The position numbers were made by a program, and so were the translations under genes. Shown piece after piece: positions 23,572-34,686 of a stretch of 64,000 bases of DNA. The stretch comes from Fragosphaeria purpurea (taxonomy: Eukaryota; Ascomycota; Sordariomycetes; Ophiostomatales; Ophiostomataceae). The DNA is taken from the NCBI GenBank assembly GCA_002778095.1, contig PCDL01000006.1, positions 1,952,001-2,016,000 of the forward strand. The letters run 5' to 3'. Position 1 is the stretch's first letter; each line of letters begins with the position of its first letter. Under the pieces are notes generated by a model. The model had not been told where the DNA came from, did no database searches, and saw only the letters and a program-made list of their open reading frames with translations.

Positions 23572-25758
23572 ATGTCTTCGTACGATCCTTACGACGACGG
23601 CCGGAGCGAATACGCTCCGGCCCGCTCCCATGACGACCGCCGCCACCAGCGCGATCTCCGTTATGCTGAGCCTCGCGATAGCTATGCAAAGCCTCAGGTG
23701 GTTTCGCGTGATCTGGTCCCCAGGGGCCGCGAAGACAGCGATCTCTCCATCGAAGAAATCCACCGCGACTTTCCGCCGCCGACGTACACGCGAGACCCGT
23801 ACCGCGGCTACGACGGCGATCGCCGCTCGCGGTCCGCCAGAGACCGCGGCTTCGACCGCGATTACGACAGGCATGCGGGCAAGGCGTCCCGGGCCGGATC
23901 CGTCTACTACGAAGAGGAGAGGAAGCGTCGCCGCGTGCTCAGCAACCAGGAAAAAATCCTTGCCGCGGTTGTCGGCGGCGCGCTGGCCGTGGGTGGCAAG
24001 GAGCTGTACGATCGCCGCGAAGCTCGGCACGACGGCCATGGGATACACCGCAATGCACTCAGTTCCGCTGCCCTTGGCGCGGCCGGTGCCTTTGCCGCCT
24101 ACCAGGGTGCTGACTTCTACAACAAGCACGCCAACAAAGAGGACAAAAAGGCCCTCATGGCCCACAGAGGCGGCGACCTCTACAGCGACGATGACAGCGA
24201 CGCCGACCCAAGGGATAAGAAAAGCCGCAAAAACTTCTTGGAAAGTGCACTGGCGGCTGCTGGCCTCGGGGGGGCCGTGAAAGCGCTGAGCGGGCATGAC
24301 GACAGACAGTCCGATACCCGCAGCCGCCGTGGCGGCAGCCACTCACGCTCGCGTTCGCGTTCGCGCTCGGGCTCGCATTCGCGCGGCGAAAAGAGCGGCA
24401 AGGGAAAAACCAACAAAGTCCAGCAAGCCGCCATGGCGTCTCTGATCGCTGGCGCTACCGAGGCGTTTCGCGTTGCGAGGGAGCCCGGCGGCTGGAAGGG
24501 CGAGAAGGCGAAGCGCGTGCTCACTGCGGCGGCTGGTGCTGCCGCGGTCGACGCGGCCCAGGACAACAAGAGCAGCAAGCTCGGTATTGCCGAGTCCGTC
24601 ATTGGCGGTTTGCTTGGCAACCGCCTCGTCAACGGATCGCGCCGCAACATCGAAGAGGACAAGCGCACGGGCCGTTCGCGGTCCCGTTCACGGGCTCGCT
24701 CGGATGCCGGCGGCGGCAGCGGTGGCGGCGGCGTGAGCGGACTTGCTGCCCTCGCCACGGCCGGCCTGGGTGCTTTGGGTGCGAAGAAGCTGTACGATAA
24801 CCACGAGCGGTCTCGCTCGCGCCGTCGCCAGAGCGCAGACTCCCGCGACAGTCGGACCCGGTCGCCGGACCGGTCGCGCCGAAGCCGCAGTCGCAGTGTT
24901 GTCGACACGGCTCGCCGTGGCCTTGCCAAACTGGGCCTCGGCAACGACGATGAGGACGAACCGCCGCGGCGCAGAGGGGGCTCGTCGCACCACCACCACC
25001 ACCACCGACGCGACTCGGCAGACAGCTACGACGACTACCCGTCTGATCGCCGTCGCGATGGTGGTCACCGAGATCGGGACCGTGACTACGGCCGAGGCGG
25101 GAAGGACGACTACGACGACAGGGACCGTTCTATCCGGAGGCGGAGCGGATCCGGGTCGCGCCGGACGAAAGGCGGCTCGAAGTCGGACTCCGATTCGGAT
25201 CTGGGCAGCTCGTCGGAAGACGAGAAAAAGGCCAAAAAAATGAAAGGTAAGCAAATCATCACTACGGGTTTGGCGGCCGTAGCAACTATCCACGCGGCGC
25301 ACAACGTGTATCAGAGTATGGAAAAAAGGCGGTCACGGAATCGGGCGGTCAAAGAAGGCCGGCTTTCGCCCGAAGAAGCCAAGAAGCTCAAAACAAGAGC
25401 ACTGCTGCAGGATGCAGCGTCCGTTGGCATTGCTGCCCTTGGTATCAAAGGCGCGATCTCCGAATTGAAGGAGGTGCGGGAAGTGAACCACGAAATGAAA
25501 GAGTGGCAGCAAGAAAAAGTCAAGCGTCATCAACGCCGCCTCGAACGCCAACAACGATCTCGGTCTACCAAAGGCGACAGTAGAGGAGCCGACGACGATC
25601 TGAAGGCGAGAACAAGCAACCGGTCTTCTTCAATGGCGCCGCGGGCGAGCCGCTACGACGACGAACCTCAGTATATTGACGAGAGCCCTTATACGGCTCT
25701 GCCTGCCCCTCCTGTTGGAAGCGAATACAGAGGGCATGACGGGGACTATCGCAACTGA
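23572..25758 (+). CDS. RS-rich protein with repeated glycine-zipper segments (DUF3824-like, tentative)
   Basis: A single exon encodes 728 residues from ATG at 23572. The N-terminus is charged (Asp/Arg/Tyr-rich). At least six short Ala/Gly hydrophobic segments follow, for example ILAAVVGGALAVGGKELY (about 129-147), LGAAGAFAAYQGADFY (about 167-184), LAALATAGLGALGAKKLY (about 393-410) and TGLAAVATIHAAHNVY (about 565-580). Each is typically followed by a basic D/Y/R/K-rich piece. Between them lie Arg-Ser tracts (HSRSRSRSRSGSHSRG; RSPDRSRRSRSRS), a six-His run and an acidic Ser patch. A likely coiled coil (EVREVNHEMKEWQQEKVKRH) precedes the disordered C-terminus. The layout recalls fungal DUF3824-type proteins of unknown function. 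The hydrophobic repeats could insert in or tether to membranes, and the RS tracts suggest phosphorylation. Function unknown. Confidence 0.85.
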   Translation: MSSYDPYDDGRSEYAPARSHDDRRHQRDLRYAEPRDSYAKPQVVSRDLVPRGREDSDLSIEEIHRDFPPPTYTRDPYRGYDGDRRSRSARDRGFDRDYDRHAGKASRAGSVYYEEERKRRRVLSNQEKILAAVVGGALAVGGKELYDRREARHDGHGIHRNALSSAALGAAGAFAAYQGADFYNKHANKEDKKALMAHRGGDLYSDDDSDADPRDKKSRKNFLESALAAAGLGGAVKALSGHDDRQSDTRSRRGGSHSRSRSRSRSGSHSRGEKSGKGKTNKVQQAAMASLIAGATEAFRVAREPGGWKGEKAKRVLTAAAGAAAVDAAQDNKSSKLGIAESVIGGLLGNRLVNGSRRNIEEDKRTGRSRSRSRARSDAGGGSGGGGVSGLAALATAGLGALGAKKLYDNHERSRSRRRQSADSRDSRTRSPDRSRRSRSRSVVDTARRGLAKLGLGNDDEDEPPRRRGGSSHHHHHHRRDSADSYDDYPSDRRRDGGHRDRDRDYGRGGKDDYDDRDRSIRRRSGSGSRRTKGGSKSDSDSDLGSSSEDEKKAKKMKGKQIITTGLAAVATIHAAHNVYQSMEKRRSRNRAVKEGRLSPEEAKKLKTRALLQDAASVGIAALGIKGAISELKEVREVNHEMKEWQQEKVKRHQRRLERQQRSRSTKGDSRGADDDLKARTSNRSSSMAPRASRYDDEPQYIDESPYTALPAPPVGSEYRGHDGDYRN

Positions 25759-28114
25759 AGTCTTTGCGGTTCTCTACGAGCTTTGCCAGAACAAAAGGAC
25801 GGGGGAGGGGGAAGAGGGAAGCAAGGCCAAGAGGACAGGAACGGAGAGGACCAAAAAAGCGACCGAAAAGCAGACTCAGCCCGCGTCATTCGAGCACCCG
25901 GCCCTCGCAAGACCACAACGAGCGGCTCGTTGCCAGCTGCCGTGAATCAACTTAAATGTCACGCGGCACAGTGTTGGTGATAGCCCAAAAAAAATGGGCC
26001 AATTGACACGACTTTTGACGGACGCGGCGAGTTGATGGACAGTTTGTGCTGTCCGCTTTCCCGCTTTATCAACCGTGGCACCTAGCAGGTGCATACTCAC
26101 AAACGGGCGTGCTGGCTCGTGGGAGCTTGTTTACGTTTCTTCGGTCTCGTCCGCAAATGCTACCTACTGATACACAATTTCCGGCTACTCTGATTTGGCC
26201 TGCTTTTTTGAGAAGGAGAAAGGGCTTTTTTTGCTTTCGATCCCGCTTCCTTTTCTTTCATGCGGCCTTCTTCTCGTCTTCCTCCTCCCCGTCATCCAGC
26301 CGACGATGGGGGGGCATGGTGGCCGTTAACGCATTCGGATTCAGAGACAGGGGGACAAAAGAAAAGAAGCTGTGTTGGACACGAAAAGTTTGTTATTATA
26401 TAAAAGCAAAGAACATTTTCACTGATCCCTCTTATTTCTGTAACAGATGGGCGCCGTCGCCATTAAAGGAAGGTTGGCGGACAGAATGGCCCCAGAGAGA
26501 GTGTTTTGCCACAAAATCACACCACTCGCAGCACGACAGGCGACACTACGCACACTTTGCTGCATCTCTGGCTTCGGGTGGGCCGGTGGCGGGTTAAGAA
26601 CGGATCAAAAGTTGCATTTGTTTGCACGCAATGCGCTCATACGAAGTGCGGTGTATACCTGCATGCGCCACAAAATTCCGAATCGCCGCTGCATTGCATG
26701 CCGGATGGGACGACCCTGCGGAGTATGGGCGTTAGTTTGTGATGGACAGGCCAACGGGAGGGGTTCCGAGAGTGGTGGCACTTCCTACCACTTGAGGCAT
26801 GGCAGGGGTACGACGATTGTGTTCGGAAAAGGAAGACGAATCGCGATGGGCTGCACCCTAAACCGGGGGGGGGGAGGCAAACGAATTCTAAGGAGGGGAG
26901 AGACGAGCGGGAAAGACGTTTGCGCTCCGTTCTAGCCGGGCATTTGCAGTGGGGCCCAGAGGGCACGGAACGCAACCATTATTGTGACGCATTATGCAGC
27001 ATGTATCTGTAACATGGGATGGGGGACATATCGGTCTGTTCTCGGGCAGGGCAGAGGAAACGAATGGAAGGGAACACAGAGGATTGTTCGGATCAGACGG
27101 ATGGTTCGCACGATTTACGGCCGTATTGCTTTCTCTTTCACGACGCAATTTGTTTATTTTTCTTTATTTTTCTTTATTTTTCTTTACTTTTATGTCTCTT
27201 CTTGTTTTTTCTTGTTCTTCTGTTCCTATTCTTTTTTTTTTCTTCTTTTCTTCTTTCCTTCTTTTCTCACTTATTTATTTTTTCGGCTTATTATTATTAT
27301 TATTATTTATTTCGTCCTTTTCTGCCTATTTCTCTGCCCGACAAACTCGAATGTAAATCGTTTTGCAAACGAAGGTGAGATAACGTGGGTGCCTTCGTTG
27401 CTATTATCACCACTGTTTCCGCCCTTTATTCCACTACTTTCGCGTCCATTCGTATGCGTATTCATCCATGCGGCTTTTTGGCCGTAGCTGCGGGGAAGGC
27501 GGCGAGAAGACGTCAGACAAGCGGTGAAGACCATCCGTTGAACAAACCAACTACGGACTGAATCGCGAAATGCACTCGTCCAGCAGCTGTGCTACCAAAG
27601 AACGGCATCCTTTTGTGCCGTTCTGCCCGATCGAGTTTCCGGCGCCTGGCTCTCCCTCCCCTTTATGCCTGATGCGAAGCTTACGTGCGTGTTTTCATGG
27701 AGAACGATTTGAAACGAACGGTAGACGGAAGAGACTCAAGCGAGGACCAGCCTTTGGTGTTTATTTATCTATTTTTGTTTTCATGTGGCCTCCCGTTGGT
27801 TGACGCTGAAGCGAGTGCGAGTAAAGACGTGAGGTTGTCTAAAATGCCAAGGACACCAGGAACCAGATCTGTGGCTTCCTCGTTAAGCCGCAGCGCCAAG
27901 AGTCCACAATGTACCCCTTAATCGAGATCACTTGCAGACGGGCTTGGCCGTCTAGCTGCCTTAAGAAAAAGAAATGGGAGAAAAAGGAAAGAAGACCGTT
28001 TTTGGCTGTTTTCTTTTTCCTACAAAAATATGCCTACATTTTATACACAAATGACGTCATGGTGATAATGGATATAGTAGACATGTACGACGTACATACG
28101 TTTGTTGTATGGCT
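25759..28114. other. Intergenic between convergent RS-protein gene and clf1
   Basis: No gene recognised in 2.3 kb. It contains a T-rich stretch at about 27140-27310 with a tandem 10-mer (TTTTTCTTTA, about 27150-27187) and a TTA run near 27287-27309. The clf1 stop is at 28115-28117. TACGACGTA occurs at 28086-28094, just beyond the clf1 stop. Confidence 0.5.
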
Positions 28115-30520
28115 TCAGCTGGCTTCGCTGCTTTCCGTACCCGCCTTGGCACCGGCTTCGGCAGCTGCCACCACGTTTCCGCCCGTCTTCTTCCACGCCT
28201 GGGCCATAGCCAGCAGATTCATTTGGCTCTTTGCTTGCTGGTCGTCTGCAGGGAACACATAGTCGGCGTATTCCTCCCAACTGCCGTCGTCCAGCCGCCG
28301 CTTCTTCTTGACCTTCCGGGGCATCTGCTTCTGGATCTTTTCCGCGTCCTCGTCTGTGCCGTGTGTTTTCTCAAACGCGAGCCAGGCGTTCAGCAACGCT
28401 ACGCGCTCGGCTTTGAGCTCTTTGTCCTTGAAGCTGGCATTGGCGCGCTCGAAAACCTTGCGCGCCCGCGTCTTCGCTTCCGCGGTCACTACTGCCTTCT
28501 CCTCGTCGCCCTCGTCGCCCCCGTCTTCGTCCTCCTCGGGAATGTTGATTTCGAACTGCGCATAGCTGATCCACACCTTGGGGTGATCCGCCTTCTCCAG
28601 GAGCCGCTCATACAAGGCCCGTGTGCGGTCGTACTCGCCCTCCTCCTCCTCAAAATCGATGTACGCTTTCCAGAGCACCTCGGGCATGTCGAGCACCGGC
28701 TGGCTGACGCCCATATCGAAGATGGCCCGGGCGCGCTCCAGATCGTCCAGCCCACGCTCGAGCTCGGCCCACTGGATCCACGTGCTGCAGTTGGCGGGGT
28801 TGTACACAATGTGCTTTTCGTAAAGCGTGCGGCACCGCTGGAACTCGAACAGCTTCTTCTCCAGTTCGATGTAGCCCTTGAAAAGCTTGTCCTTCGGCGC
28901 CAAGCCAATGGCGCGCCCCAGGGTCTTGCGCGCGGCGGTCAGCTCGCCTTGGCGCACCTCGAAGTACGCCTTTTGCAGCCACACCTTGGCGAAGGTGAAC
29001 GTCTTGTGCGGAATCAGACCGAGACAGGTATCGTAAATTTGCCGTGCGCGGTCTGCATTCTTCGCTTCGGTTTCCTCCCACAGAGCGTAAAAAATCCAGA
29101 GAAAAATGTACCGCCTCCACAGCCGCTTTTCGGGCGCTGGCGGAATTTGCGCAACGGCTTTTTCGTACACATCCCGGATCCGGTCGGCGTCGCCCGTGGT
29201 CTCTTCGAGCCGCGCCCAGTCGAACCAGACGTCGTAGTTCTTGGGCGTTTCCTTGACCTGCTCTTCGTACTGCCTCCGCCGCTTGGACACGACGACGTCT
29301 TCGATGCCCTCGCGGTCGCCAAACTGCTTCTCAAACGTGGTGTATTCCTTGTGCAGAAGCATCGACTTGGCCCGTGGCAGGTTGTCGAGCCCGAATTTGT
29401 AGATGGCGCGCGCGCGGTCGTATTCGCGCAGCTTCGCCTCAAACCGCGCGTAGCTAATGAAGAGCCGCTCGTCCACAAACTCGTCACCGAGCGACTCGAC
29501 CGCCGTCTGAAACACCTCCCGCACGGAATCGCTCGTGCCAAACTCTTCCTCGAACTTCGCCCACTTGATCCACGTCCGCGGGTATGGGTGCACCACGGTG
29601 TAGGAGCGGAAAATGTCCCGCGCTCGCTCGTACTCGTTGTACCGTTTTTCGAGGCGAATGTAGGCATTCCACACTTCTTCACCGGGCTCCCACTTCAGCC
29701 ACCGGTCGAATATTTGCCGCGTCCCCGACACATTCCCTAGCATCTCCTCGCTGTAGCCTCGTTAGCATCCTTTCGTTTCGCTGGCGCGCTTCACCCTTCC
29801 CAACGGACACAAGCAACGAGCAGCGCAACACAACGCCCCGCCATCAATCTGCAGACGTACACATAGAGATACTTGTACCAAAGCTTGTCCACCCGCGGCA
29901 GATGCGTGACAGCCCGGTCCAGGAGATTCCGGGCGTGGGCGATGTTTCGATGCTTGATTTCTGCCTCGATATCTGTTCCGTGGTGTCAGCACAGTGAGAC
30001 CGATACCCTGTCTGAGGCGCGCCTTTTTTTTTTCCTTCTAGGTAAAACCTAAGGGCTGAAAAAAAAAACGGTAGGTATAACCGTCCAGCAACTTACATCT
30101 AATCCATAGGGGAACGCTGTTGGGCAACACATCAAGAGCTCGCTCAAACACGGATCGTGCCCGGGCAAGTTCCTTCTGCTCGAGCTCGAACTGAGCATAT
30201 TGTGTCCAATGTCTTAGGTTTGTTCTAGACCGCCGAACGTAGTCTTCGTACTCGCGGCGCTTTCGGCCCTGATACTCGTGAAGCTCTTCGAGATCTGCAA
30301 ATCGCGTGGTTGGTGCTTGGAGAGGCACTTCCTGGCGATCAACTGCCTCTCTCAGAAGCTGCTCGGCCGAGATCTGTACGAGGAGGAAACAAATAATGTC
30401 AGCTTCTTCCTAGAGGATGAAAAAAAAAAAAGAAAAAAACAATAGTCCTGATAGTATAGCACGAACCTGAACCGGCGCGGCGGCCTTGTTTTTAACGCGA
30501 GGTGGCCCACGGGACTCCAT
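28115..30520 (-). CDS. clf1: Clf1/Syf3 (Crooked-neck-like), pre-mRNA splicing factor
   Basis: Minus-strand exons 30520-30467, 30373-30097, 29972-29861 and 29750-28115 give 692 residues. Phases close, and the splices restore WIRYIEAEIKHRN and YLYVEEMLGN. Exon 1 encodes only 18 residues (MESRGPPRVKNKAAAPVQ). The protein is a chain of about 15 HAT (half-a-TPR) repeats from residue 50 onward, for example RRSRTNLRHWTQYAQFELEQ, WIKWAKFEEEFG and LWEETEAKNADRARQIYD. It ends in a basic patch (RKVKKKRRLDDGSWEEY) and an Ala-rich tail. Clf1 is a scaffold of the Prp19/NTC complex in the nucleus. It joins the spliceosome at activation and contacts Prp19-associated factors and the U2/U5/U6 core. It is transcribed divergently from prp31. 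Confidence 0.96.
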
Positions 30521-30953
30521 TTTGACTTGCTTGCGTGCGTGGCGTTTTCTTTTGCTCGAAAGGACGCAAGACGTGAATCTCTTTGCCAATGTGTTTCGGC
30601 GATGTGTAGAAGCGCCGTTTTGCTCACTGGCGACTTTTCTAGTACCAATGGTACATAAAAAGATCACGTGGTAGCAAAATAGCGCCACATTCAAGCCACA
30701 TCTCACACGTGCCTGCCTAATCGCGTGTGGTGGTAATGCTGTCGCATTTTTTGGGCATCTCTAACCAGTCCATCTTCGAGCTTCATATTGATCTCCTTCT
30801 TCTCGTCCACCAAACCAGTCGCCGTTAACATCGAAAAGGGACTGAGAACCCCGGGGCGCGCGATCTTTTTTGTCATCTCCAGACCTTGTTGCACCTCAGC
30901 AGTCTTCTTTAGGTGTCGCGTTTCTCTCTTTTTTTCGTTCTATCGCCATCGTC
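30521..30953. promoter_or_regulatory. Shared divergent promoter of clf1 and prp31 with two E-boxes
   Basis: Only 433 bp separate the two start codons. Two perfect CACGTG palindromes lie at 30665-30670 and 30706-30711, about 41 bp apart. The prp31 side is C/T-rich close to the start. Shared control of two spliceosome genes is inferred. CACGTG is the known target class of bHLH proteins such as Cbf1/USF and of the type encoded at 6335-7942, but direct binding is not shown. Confidence 0.6.
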
Positions 30954-32978
30954 ATGTCCACCCTGGCGGACGAACTCCTTGAGGATTTCGAAGACACTGG
31001 CTATGAGGAAAACGGCAACGCGGAGGATGATGACGGCGACGACACTGCGGCCCTTATGGGTCTCAACAACGGCGACGTACACATGGACGGCACGGACCTT
31101 CTCAGCTCAGACGAGGACGATGCCATGGGCGGCGTGGACGACGAAACGCCCGACAAGGCGAAAGCCGGAGGGAAACCGGCTACCAAACCATCAGACATGC
31201 TTTCTGCAACGAGTCTTATGAAAACATTGGATTCGGTTTTAGAGGTTCGTGCAGTTTTTCTTTTTTTCTTTCCCCCCTTCTTTTCTTATCCTTTCAACTC
31301 TTCCAATCCATCTTCACCAAGCAGTCACAAAGACAAAAAAGCAAATGAAGCGAAAGTGTTCACATTTCTGCCTTTTCTCTCTGGCCATTCTTCATATGCA
31401 GAAACAGCAACCCTGACTCGTCTGGACGATTTTCCACAGAAAATTGCTTTTTTCCAAGGACAACCAAACGGAAAACGGAACGCGCATGCGCACGCGGGCA
31501 ATGTCGAAGAAGACCCCGAATACCATCTCATGACGCAGGCGAACATGCTTTTCACGTCGATCGACAACGAGGTCGTGGTTCTGCACAAATGGATCCAAGA
31601 CCACTATTCGGTGCGGTTTCCAGGCCTCGAGAAGATCTTAACGAATCGCCTCGAATATGTCAAAACGGCAGCCATTCTCGGCAACGGGCCGATGGACTCT
31701 GACACGCTGAGGCGTCTTCCGCAGTCCTCGGCCAACCCTCTGGGGGTGTCGCTCGAGTCTGTGCTCGACAAGTCCACTCTGATGGGTGTTACCATTGGTG
31801 CGATCACCTCCAAGGGCCAAGAAATGCCGCAGGCCGATCTGGATGGCGTGGTTGCGGCGTGCGTCACGGTCGTCAAGCTCGACAACGCCAAGAAGACGTT
31901 GACGGAGTATGTGCAATCGCGCATGGCCATTTTTGCGCCCAATCTCACGGAGCTCATCGGCTCCTTGACGGCTGCTCAGCTGCTCAACACAGCGGGCGGT
32001 CTGACGGGCCTGTCCAAAACGCCACCCTGCAACATCGCGGCATGGGGATCGAAGAAAGGCGCCAACGCCAGCGCATTGGCTACGAACGTCACCTTACAGC
32101 AGCAAGGCTACCTCTATCAGTCACCGATCATCCGCACCATCCCCTCGGACATGAAGAAGCAGGCGATGCGTATTGTGGCGGCCAAGGTTGTGCTGGCGGC
32201 CCGCGTGGATCGCATCCACTCGTCCCCGGACGGCAAGGCGGGCGAGGAGTTGAAGGAGCAGTGTCTGGACCGGCTGGAGAAGCTGCAGGAAAAGCCGCTC
32301 AACAAGGGCGGCAAAGCACTCCCGGTGCCGGACGACAAGCCGTCGCGAAAGCGTGGCGGTCGACGAGCGCGGCAGACCAAGGCGGCCACGGCGTTGACGG
32401 ACCTTCGCAAGGCGCAGAACCGGGTGGCGTTTGGCAAAGAAGAAAAGGAGGTGGGTTACGGGACGGGGGACGAAACAGCCGGTTTGGGGATGGTTGGTGC
32501 GGCAAGCGACGGACGCGTCCGCTCGTTGCAAGTCGACCAGCGCACGCGGGCGAAGCTCAGTGCCAAGAACAAGGGTTGGGGTGGTCTTGCATCGGTGGCC
32601 GGCGGCGGCGGCGCGGCGTCGTCGCTTCGGGGCGTGGGACCGGCGGTAGGCAGCTTGGATTTACGGGGTACGGGCCTACGGTCATCCGGTGTTGGCACGA
32701 CGGTGGGCCAGGGCGGCGGCACGGCATCGTCGCTGGCCTTTACGCCAGTCCAGGGTTTGGAGCTGGTGGATCCCAGCATGCGGGCAGAACTGGGTCGCAA
32801 AAGAAAGGCCGAAGAAGACCGGTATTTCAAAAGCGGTATGTTTACACAGATTGGGGGAGGCTCGGGCGGCGGAGGCAGCGGAGGCAGCGGAGGCAGCGGA
32901 GGCATCAACGGCGTGTTCAAAAAGCCCGCTCTGCCACCAGCGAAACGCGTCGACACTGGATCAACCAAGTCATCATGA
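30954..32978 (+). CDS. prp31: Prp31, U4/U6.U5 tri-snRNP splicing factor
   Basis: Exons 30954-31244 and 31440-32978 give 609 residues. The 195-nt intron has a CTGAC branch at about 31413. The start MSTLADELLEDFEDTG is followed by an acidic N-terminus typical of the family. The NOSIC region (EDPEYHLMTQANMLFTSIDN) and the Nop domain (about residues 200-330) are clear, including the RNA/15.5K-binding signature GSLTAAQLLNTAGGLTGLSK and CNIAAWGSKKG. The Prp31 C-terminal part follows, with QVDQRTRAKLSAKNK and RYFKSGMFTQIG, and the protein ends with a GGSGGS repeat linker and VDTGSTKSS. Prp31 bridges U4/U6 and U5 by binding U4 snRNA with Snu13 and is needed for tri-snRNP assembly in the nucleus. The Gly/Ser repeat near the C-terminus looks like local expansion. 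Confidence 0.97.
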   Translation: MSTLADELLEDFEDTGYEENGNAEDDDGDDTAALMGLNNGDVHMDGTDLLSSDEDDAMGGVDDETPDKAKAGGKPATKPSDMLSATSLMKTLDSVLEVRAVFLFFFPPFFSYPFNSSNPSSPSSHKDKKANEAKVFTFLPFLSGHSSYAETATLTRLDDFPQKIAFFQGQPNGKRNAHAHAGNVEEDPEYHLMTQANMLFTSIDNEVVVLHKWIQDHYSVRFPGLEKILTNRLEYVKTAAILGNGPMDSDTLRRLPQSSANPLGVSLESVLDKSTLMGVTIGAITSKGQEMPQADLDGVVAACVTVVKLDNAKKTLTEYVQSRMAIFAPNLTELIGSLTAAQLLNTAGGLTGLSKTPPCNIAAWGSKKGANASALATNVTLQQQGYLYQSPIIRTIPSDMKKQAMRIVAAKVVLAARVDRIHSSPDGKAGEELKEQCLDRLEKLQEKPLNKGGKALPVPDDKPSRKRGGRRARQTKAATALTDLRKAQNRVAFGKEEKEVGYGTGDETAGLGMVGAASDGRVRSLQVDQRTRAKLSAKNKGWGGLASVAGGGGAASSLRGVGPAVGSLDLRGTGLRSSGVGTTVGQGGGTASSLAFTPVQGLELVDPSMRAELGRKRKAEEDRYFKSGMFTQIGGGSGGGGSGGSGGSGGINGVFKKPALPPAKRVDTGSTKSS

Positions 32979-34527
32979 TGCCGGGCAATGGACGAGTTGG
33001 CCGACGCAGGGCAGGACGGAGAACGAGAAGGAAGAAAAGGTACGGCAGGGAGGAGAGGCGTACGGTCTGAATCGATTACCAATTTACTAGCATAACTGTT
33101 TCCTGGGAGGGTGAGCCCACAGCCTGAGTTGGCTCCTTTCTTTGTTTGGTATTTGCAGGGACGGCGTTTACATAGAGGTGAATTCCAGCGACGGACAAGA
33201 AAGACCGGCACAAAGTATATGTCTAACCCCCTTACTCTTGCTTTTGGTGCCTTTTTCTCTTCTTTACGGCATTGCCTTTTTCGTTAAAGCAAAACACGTA
33301 TGCAATCGACAAAAGAAAGGACAGAGGACGAGACGAAAGAACAAAGGCGAATGACCACCGCAGCGCCCACATCTATAATGGCCTTTCTTTGAGGAGCGTG
33401 AATTGCTTCGTAGACACTGGGAGTAACACATTAGTAAGGTGATTATTCGAGCACCGCATTGAAAACCCTGGTTCGGGCATTCGTGGTCGAGACAAAGTTG
33501 GAACATCTCGGCGGCGAAAAAGACTCCGCGCAAAAACATGGGATGGAATGGTTGGGCTCTGGGTTTGGGCTGCCAAGCGGCCATCGACGGCTTTGGCACT
33601 TCATAGTTGTATATACGTACATACAGTAACGGCCTTATGGGGAAGGTCGAGCAAGTTTCCAGGGTCGATTGGACCCGGAACGCCCCACCCACGACGTGTG
33701 GGAAACTTGATGTTGGTGCGATGGCATAGTGCAATGGTATTTCTGGAAACCGGTGAGCAAAAAAGTGGCATTTCCGAAAAATGCCATTTCCCATCTGCGG
33801 AAGGGAAGGCAGCGCGAAAGGGGGGGAACAGCAGGGAAGGGGGCGGCGGTGCGGGGCCAAGGGGAAAAGGGGGCGTTATTGCCCTATCACAGGTGGGGCA
33901 GGGTAGGCGAGGGAAGGTACGAAAGGACGAAAAAACAGGGAACGAAGGGACGGAACTCGATCAGTAATACCGCATGCATGCACACGAAGTATTATCGCAA
34001 CCATTCGCACGGACGGGTTTTTCAACAAATACGACGCAAACGTATGTACGCACACTCGCGAGGTGCCAAGTTTGCAGATACTCGCACGAGCCCAAAGAAC
34101 TCGTTGCATCGAGTAAGAGTAGGATAATACGGAATATGTACAACCTAGGAGACGGGATATCTTCATTCAAGGGAAAAAAACAGCGCAGCCCCCGTTTTCA
34201 TGTTTTCCATTCTTGGCTAGGGGGGGAACAAATCTACCACAGAATGCAGCAAAACATGCTGGTGTGGGCCATCGTTCGAAATGTATGATGCGTACTACTT
34301 TGTAGAAACGCGGAGCTCGACGCGGCATTGTTGGATTGCTGAAACAGACGGAGAGGACAGTGGCACTTGGGGAGGACTTATACGGGTACACAATGTGGGA
34401 ACGTGTGAGTATTACATCGATCGTACTGAACTAAATGACCCTGTCATACCGCTCGTGGTACGGAGCAATTTCGATCTCTGTCTGTACTCCGTACGTATAT
34501 ATCTCTTGTACAAGCGCGAAGTCCCAG

Positions 34528-34686
34528 TCAGTTAGCCTCTATCAAGTCTGCTACGACATCGTCGATGACATGTCGAACACTTGGGGTGTCCCAAACGGAC
34601 CCTAAATCAGGATTCAGGGTCTGCTGCCAAGGGGACGCTGTCGCCGGGATGGATGACGGAGATGGAGGTGGCCTAGTGCCCGGCAA
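34528..34686 (-). pseudogene. Possible orphan terminal exon (very tentative)
   Basis: On the minus strand a good acceptor (TTTGCAG, ending at 34687) opens a 52-codon frame beginning LPGTRPPPSPSS and ending VIDDVVADLIEAN before TGA at 34530-34528. Its Pro/Ser-rich start and amphipathic end look like the C-terminus of a regulator. I find no recognisable upstream exons on this strand, so it could be a gene relic or chance. Confidence 0.2.
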
